DNA from: Alloclostridium intestinigallinarum
GTDB lineage: Bacteria > Bacillota > Clostridia > Christensenellales > UBA3700
Assembly: GCA_904393845.1 (NCBI GenBank)
Contig: CAJFNB010000036.1
Location: 1-17,235, forward strand
Length of the DNA stretch: 17,235 bases
Direction: 5' to 3'
Under the pieces are notes generated by a model. The model was given only the letters and a program-made list of their open reading frames with translations, ran no database searches and was not told where the DNA came from. Positions within the stretch are counted from its first letter, which is position 1. Each line of letters starts with the position of its first letter. The position numbers were made by a program, and so were the translations under genes. Of the stretch, positions 13,446 through 17,235 are shown piece by piece.

Positions 13446-16022
13446 TTGAAGACGCTCACTTTCAATGTAGAGGGAATGACGTGCGTGGTATGTTCTTCCG
13501 CGGTGGAAAAGGCGCTCAAAGCGCTGCCCACCGCCGAGGGCGTCGCCGTGAATTTCGCCTCCGGCAAGGCGGTTATTTCCTACGACGAAAACGTGATTTC
13601 GGAAGCCGACGTCGCCGCCGCCGTGACCAGGGCGGGGTATAAGCCGGTGATAGGACAGGTAAAGAAGGAGAAAAAGCGCGACTTCGCGCAGATAAAGCTG
13701 ATAATATCCTTCGTGCTGGGCATGGCGCTTTTGCTGTGGGCGATGCTTCCCATGATAGGCGTGCCTTATCCTTCCGCAATTTCGCCCGATGAGGGCACTT
13801 TGGCTTTTGCCACCGTCCAGCTTATACTGTGCGTTCCCGTACCTCTGCTCAATTTCGGGTATTATATACGCGGCTTCAGAAATCTTTTCAGATTAAAGCC
13901 GAATATGGACAGCCTGATAGCCGTATCCACGACCGCCGCGTTCGTGTACAGCCTTTACAACTACGTGCGCATATGCACGGGCGTGGAAGGGCTGGGGCAC
14001 TCGCTGTATTTCGAGTCCGTTTCCGTGATAATCGCGCTCATATCGCTGGGCAAGTATCTGGAACACCGCTCCCTGCAAAGGACGGGCAGCGCGATAGCCG
14101 CCCTTACCGCGCTCACTCCCAAGGTGGCTACGGTCATACGCGGCGGAAAGCAGCTTATAATACCTTCCGAACAGGTCGTTACGGGCGATACGGTGCTGGT
14201 CAAAGCGGGAGAAAGTTTCTGCTGTGACGGCGAGATAATCGAAGGCAGCGGCGAGGTGAACGAGAGTATGCTCACGGGCGAAAGCATGCCCGTGGATAAG
14301 GCTCCGGGCGACAAGGTGTTCGGCGGCACGATAAACGGCAGCGGCACGCTTACTTTCCGCGCGGAGGGCGTGGGAGCGGACACGGCTCTTGCCAAAATAA
14401 TAAAGATGGTGGAGGACGCGCAGAACTCCAAGGCGCCCATCGCCAAACTTGCGGACAAGATAGCCGGGGTATTCGTGCCCGTGGTCATGGCAATTGCCGT
14501 TATCGCCGCAATCGTATGGGGAGCAGTCGGGCAGACTGCGGCGTTCTGTATGCAGATATTCGTGGCGGTGCTGGTCATCGCGTGCCCCTGTTCGCTGGGA
14601 CTTGCCACGCCCACGGCGATTATTACGGGTACGGGCAGGGCGGCAAGGCGAGGCGTGCTGTTCAAGAATGCGGAAGCTCTGCAAAAACTCGCGGGCGTGA
14701 ACTGCGTGGTGTTCGACAAGACGGGCACTATTACGGAAGGCAAGCCGAAGGTCACCGACTTTGCCGGGAGCGACAGGGCGTTTGCGCTCGGCACGGCCGC
14801 CGCGCTGGAAAGTATGTCCACCCACCCGCTCGCCGTTGCCGTATGCGACGCGGCAAGCGAAGAGGGCGCGCCGTTCTATACCGCCGAGGGCGTAACCAAC
14901 GTGCCCGGATTCGGGTTGTACGGATATATCGGCGGCGAAAAAACGCTTGCCGGCAAGGAAGGCTACCTGACTTCCCAGGGAGTGGACGTTTCCGCGTTCG
15001 CCGGTGAAATAGAGCGTATGCAGTCGGAGGGCAAAACCGCCGTGTGCGTGGCAAAGGGCGGAGTCGTCCTGGGCGTTTTCGGCATATCCGACACGATAAA
15101 GGAAGGCGCCGCGAAGGTGTGCGGCGAGCTTGCGAAACTGAATATCCGCACGGTAATGCTCACGGGCGACAACGCCGTCACCGCGCAGGCGATGGCGCGG
15201 CAGGCGGGCATTACCGAAGTCATCGCGCAGGTGCTTCCGGGAGAAAAGGCGGAGAAAATCAAAAACTTGCAGCAGTCGGGCTTTAAGTGCCTTATGGTGG
15301 GCGACGGAATAAACGACGCGCCCGCCTTGGCGCAGGCGGACGTGGGTATGGCGATCGGCGCGGGCAGCGATACAGCCGTGGAATGTGCGGACGTGGTGCT
15401 TGTGGGCAACAGTCTTTCCGCCTGCACGGACGCGGTTCTGATAAGCCGCGCGACCATGCGCAACGTCAAAGAAAATCTGTTCTGGGCATTTATCTACAAC
15501 GTAATCGGCATACCTTTTGCGGCGGGCGTAGTCTACGCGCTGGGAGGGGTGCTGCTCAATCCCATGATAGCCGCGCTTGCGATGAGCCTTTCTTCCGTGT
15601 GCGTCGTATCCAACGCGCTCAGGCTTTCGGCATACAATGCCGACAAGGCGCGTGCCCGCCTGGACGGAACTTTGGACGAGTGGAAGAAAAAGCACAGACG
15701 TGACAAAAAGGCGGCGAAGGAGAGGAAAAGACAGGCGAAACTTGCCTGCGCTTCGGGAGTCTGCCCGATAAATGCGGATAATTCAACAAGCCCCGAAAGG
15801 GACGAGGAGGGATATATGAAACTTACAATAGGCGTGGACGGAATGATGTGCGCGCACTGCGAAGCCCGCGTAAGCGGCGCTCTGGAAGCGTTGGACGGCG
15901 TGAAGAAGGCAAAAGCCAGCGCAAAAGACAAAAATGTCGTCGTAAAGTTTGACGAAGACAAGGTGGACGTAGTAAAATTGAAAAAAACCATAGAGGAGCA
16001 GGGTTACAAGGTAACCGACTAG
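13446..16022 (+). CDS. copA: Copper-exporting P1B-type ATPase, HMA domains at both ends
   Basis: This 858-residue membrane pump exports Cu(I). An N-terminal HMA domain (about 3-66) carries GMTCVVC (C13, C16). The core has TGES (277-280), the metal-site motif CPC (380-382), phosphorylation site DKTGT (D424), HP (460-461), TGDN and GDGINDAP (619-626). YN (684-685) and MSLSS (713-717) in the last helices are the Cu(I)-transport signature. A basic linker (about 745-766), a Cys pair (ACASGVC, 768-773) and a second HMA domain (791-858, GMMCAHC) follow. The start is TTG: an in-frame TAA at 13437 rules out earlier starts, and the next Met (M11) would cut the first HMA strand. The best ribosome binding site is AGAGAGG (13429-13435), 10 nt away. 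The stop is one base before aroF. Confidence 0.95.
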   Translation: MKTLTFNVEGMTCVVCSSAVEKALKALPTAEGVAVNFASGKAVISYDENVISEADVAAAVTRAGYKPVIGQVKKEKKRDFAQIKLIISFVLGMALLLWAMLPMIGVPYPSAISPDEGTLAFATVQLILCVPVPLLNFGYYIRGFRNLFRLKPNMDSLIAVSTTAAFVYSLYNYVRICTGVEGLGHSLYFESVSVIIALISLGKYLEHRSLQRTGSAIAALTALTPKVATVIRGGKQLIIPSEQVVTGDTVLVKAGESFCCDGEIIEGSGEVNESMLTGESMPVDKAPGDKVFGGTINGSGTLTFRAEGVGADTALAKIIKMVEDAQNSKAPIAKLADKIAGVFVPVVMAIAVIAAIVWGAVGQTAAFCMQIFVAVLVIACPCSLGLATPTAIITGTGRAARRGVLFKNAEALQKLAGVNCVVFDKTGTITEGKPKVTDFAGSDRAFALGTAAALESMSTHPLAVAVCDAASEEGAPFYTAEGVTNVPGFGLYGYIGGEKTLAGKEGYLTSQGVDVSAFAGEIERMQSEGKTAVCVAKGGVVLGVFGISDTIKEGAAKVCGELAKLNIRTVMLTGDNAVTAQAMARQAGITEVIAQVLPGEKAEKIKNLQQSGFKCLMVGDGINDAPALAQADVGMAIGAGSDTAVECADVVLVGNSLSACTDAVLISRATMRNVKENLFWAFIYNVIGIPFAAGVVYALGGVLLNPMIAALAMSLSSVCVVSNALRLSAYNADKARARLDGTLDEWKKKHRRDKKAAKERKRQAKLACASGVCPINADNSTSPERDEEGYMKLTIGVDGMMCAHCEARVSGALEALDGVKKAKASAKDKNVVVKFDEDKVDVVKLKKTIEEQGYKVTD
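15816..16022 (+). CDS. Possible CopZ-like copper chaperone by internal initiation within copA
   Basis: Codon 791 of copA is an ATG preceded by GAGGAGG (15804-15810) with 5-nt spacing, a better ribosome binding site than that of copA itself. Translation from it in the same frame gives a 68-residue protein that is exactly one HMA domain (MKLTIGVDGMMCAHCEARV start, ends GYKVTD), the usual size of free CopZ. CopZ carries Cu(I) to CopA and to regulators. The sequence shows the site and frame; that ribosomes use it is inference. The alternative is that the site is a relic of a copA-copZ gene fusion. Confidence 0.5.
   Translation: MKLTIGVDGMMCAHCEARVSGALEALDGVKKAKASAKDKNVVVKFDEDKVDVVKLKKTIEEQGYKVTD
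16002..16016 (+). promoter_or_regulatory. Small hairpin just before the aroF start
   Basis: GGTTAC, AAG, GTAACC form a perfect 6-3-6 hairpin ending 7 nt before the aroF ATG. It covers the only nearby Shine-Dalgarno-like bases (AAGG, 16008-16011). It also encodes the normal HMA ending GYKVT, so it may be chance. If real, translation of copA would open it and couple the two genes. Confidence 0.35.
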
Positions 16023-16023
16023 T

Positions 16024-17052
16024 ATGTTAAAGAAAGTAAAGACGCTGCTTTCTTCAGAGGAAGTCAAGCAGCTCACCCCGGTAAGCGAAAAGCTGCGTGC
16101 AATCAAGGAAGACAGGGACAGACAGGCCGAGGCCATACTGACCGGCGCGGACAAGCGCAAGATGCTCATCATCGGTCCGTGTTCCGCGGACAACGAGGAC
16201 GCCGTGTGCGATTACGTCGCGCGCCTTGCAAAGGTGGCGGACGAGGTAAAGGATAAGTTCCTTATCATTCCGCGCATATACACAAACAAGCCGCGCACCC
16301 GCGGCGAGGGATATAAGGGCATTTTGCACAATCCCGACCCCCACAACTCCGCCACGGACATCCAGGCGGGCATTATCGCGCTCAGAAAAATGCACATCCG
16401 CGCCATATCCGAAAGCGGACTTTCCAGCGCGGACGAAATGCTTTACCCCGACAACCACGTGTATCTGGACGACCTTCTTACCTATGTGGCTATCGGCGCA
16501 AGGAGCACGGAAGACCAGCAGCACAGGCTTGTGGCGAGCGGCATAGACCTGCCCGCGGGCTTCAAGAACCCCATGAACGGAAGCGTGCGCGTGACGATAA
16601 ATTCCATATACGCCGCGCAGATTCCCAACGAATTCAAGTACAGACAGTACCAGGTAAAGACAGAGGGCAACCCGTACGCGCATATGATATTGCGCGGCGG
16701 CGTGGACGTGTACAACAACAACTTCCCCAACTACCACTACGAGGACGTCACGAACGCCATCGAGCTTTACGAGGCGAGCGGACTGAAAAATCCCGCCATT
16801 ATAATAGACACCAACCACTCCAACAGCGGCAAGAAGTATCTTGAACAGGTGCGTATCGCCAAGGAGATATTCACCAATATGCAGTGGTCGGAAAAAATGC
16901 ACGCCTATGTAAAGGGACTTCTGATAGAAAGCTACATACAGGACGGCGCGCAGCCCGTCACAGGCAACGAGTACGGCAAGTCCGTGACGGACGCCTGCCT
17001 GGGGTGGGAGAAGACTTATCGCCTCATCTGCGATCTGGCTAGTATGTTATAG
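16024..17052 (+). CDS. aroF: DAHP synthase, class I (AroF/G/H type)
   Basis: This 342-residue enzyme condenses phosphoenolpyruvate with erythrose 4-phosphate to DAHP, the first step of the shikimate pathway to aromatic amino acids. Motifs align with E. coli AroG: GPCSADN (51-57), KPRTRGEGYKG (89-99), GARSTEDQQHR (158-168), GFKNPMNGS (179-187), ILRGG, DTNHSNSGK (262-270), ESYIQDG (302-308) and SVTDACLGWE (320-329). The metal ligands would be C53, H265, E302 and D323. Length is typical (about 350). The ATG lies one base after the copA stop with only a weak ribosome binding site, implying coupled translation. Feedback specificity (Phe, Tyr or Trp) cannot be assigned, so the symbol is approximate. 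Confidence 0.95.
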   Translation: MLKKVKTLLSSEEVKQLTPVSEKLRAIKEDRDRQAEAILTGADKRKMLIIGPCSADNEDAVCDYVARLAKVADEVKDKFLIIPRIYTNKPRTRGEGYKGILHNPDPHNSATDIQAGIIALRKMHIRAISESGLSSADEMLYPDNHVYLDDLLTYVAIGARSTEDQQHRLVASGIDLPAGFKNPMNGSVRVTINSIYAAQIPNEFKYRQYQVKTEGNPYAHMILRGGVDVYNNNFPNYHYEDVTNAIELYEASGLKNPAIIIDTNHSNSGKKYLEQVRIAKEIFTNMQWSEKMHAYVKGLLIESYIQDGAQPVTGNEYGKSVTDACLGWEKTYRLICDLASML

Positions 17053-17076
17053 GCGGAAAAAGTTAATTCAAAAATA

Positions 17077-17112
17077 TACGGACGGCAAACGTATTGCCGT
17101 CCGTAATTTTTT
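17077..17112. terminator. Intrinsic terminator after aroF
   Basis: TACGGACGGCAA (17077-17088), loop ACGTA, TTGCCGTCCGTA (17094-17105) form a perfect 12-bp stem followed by ATTTTTT, with an A-rich run on the other side, so it can act in both directions. The ACGGACG core is shared with the terminator at 6222. Confidence 0.93.
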
Positions 17113-17235
17113 CTCACACTTTTTCCGCACACGAGGGCGCCGCGCATAAGCACCCTCCTGCGGTGTCAAGGCAGCCGCTTTCTTGGTCACGTACGCCTAG
17201 TACGCTCCCTGCGATAAGCGACTACCTTTCCTAGC
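17113..17235. other. Unassigned sequence at the window end
   Basis: No gene was recognised. The stretch contains a short inverted repeat, CGTAC, GCCTA, GTACG (17190-17204), and an imperfect stem between AGGGCGC (about 17135) and GCACCCT (about 17151). All frames are short or cut by the window edge. It may be the edge of another dispersed repeat or the end of a gene outside. Confidence 0.3.

Noticed and set aside
13893..15695. Open frame of 600 codons antisense to copA
   Set aside because: It is a codon-bias shadow of copA; translation is Arg/His-rich with no recognisable fold and no ribosome binding site support.

Overview
The window looks like a chromosomal segment of a Gram-positive, gut-type clostridium (Bacillota, class Clostridia). 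This is inferred from purine-rich Shine-Dalgarno sites, several near-perfect sigma-A promoters, a CCA-encoding tRNA gene, and the gene families present: a MarR-linked heterodimeric ABC exporter, a PepV-like M20 dipeptidase, and a CopA with terminal HMA domains. Coding DNA is GC-rich, yet Ile ATA and Arg AGG codons are common. I cannot name a genus.

Layout. 1-890 is a gene-free, AT-richer block of repeats. It holds about ten imperfect 23-bp dyads spaced almost exactly 50 bp apart, interrupted once by a GC-rich segment, then a 34-bp tandem repeat whose hairpin stem changes by compensatory substitution. 893-1965 is a two-gene operon, a MarR regulator overlapping an iron-sulfur-type flavoprotein. 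1966-2218 is a second repeat patch carrying relatives of the elements on the left, followed by a 10-10-10 inverted repeat. 2219-6159 is an overlapping pair of ABC exporter half-transporters with complementary degenerate and canonical ATP sites, closed by a strong bidirectional terminator. On the minus strand follow tRNA-Arg(CCG), a double zinc-ribbon protein with a very acidic tail, and a PepV-like dipeptidase. gltX (plus) diverges from the dipeptidase gene and converges on lacZ (minus) over a shared terminator. lacZ diverges from a copA-aroF operon that ends in another strong terminator. The last 120 bases are unassigned.

How the genes may work together. The MarR, flavoprotein and exporter genes suggest a stress or xenobiotic response module (inference). 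copA and the DAHP synthase gene are one nucleotide apart and almost certainly co-transcribed, an unexpected pairing of copper export with entry into aromatic amino acid synthesis.

The most interesting feature is inside copA. The C-terminal HMA domain is preceded by a textbook ribosome binding site and an in-frame ATG, so a free 68-residue CopZ-like copper chaperone may be translated from within the transporter gene. The second most interesting is the phased dyad array together with the covarying hairpins that bracket the MarR operon.
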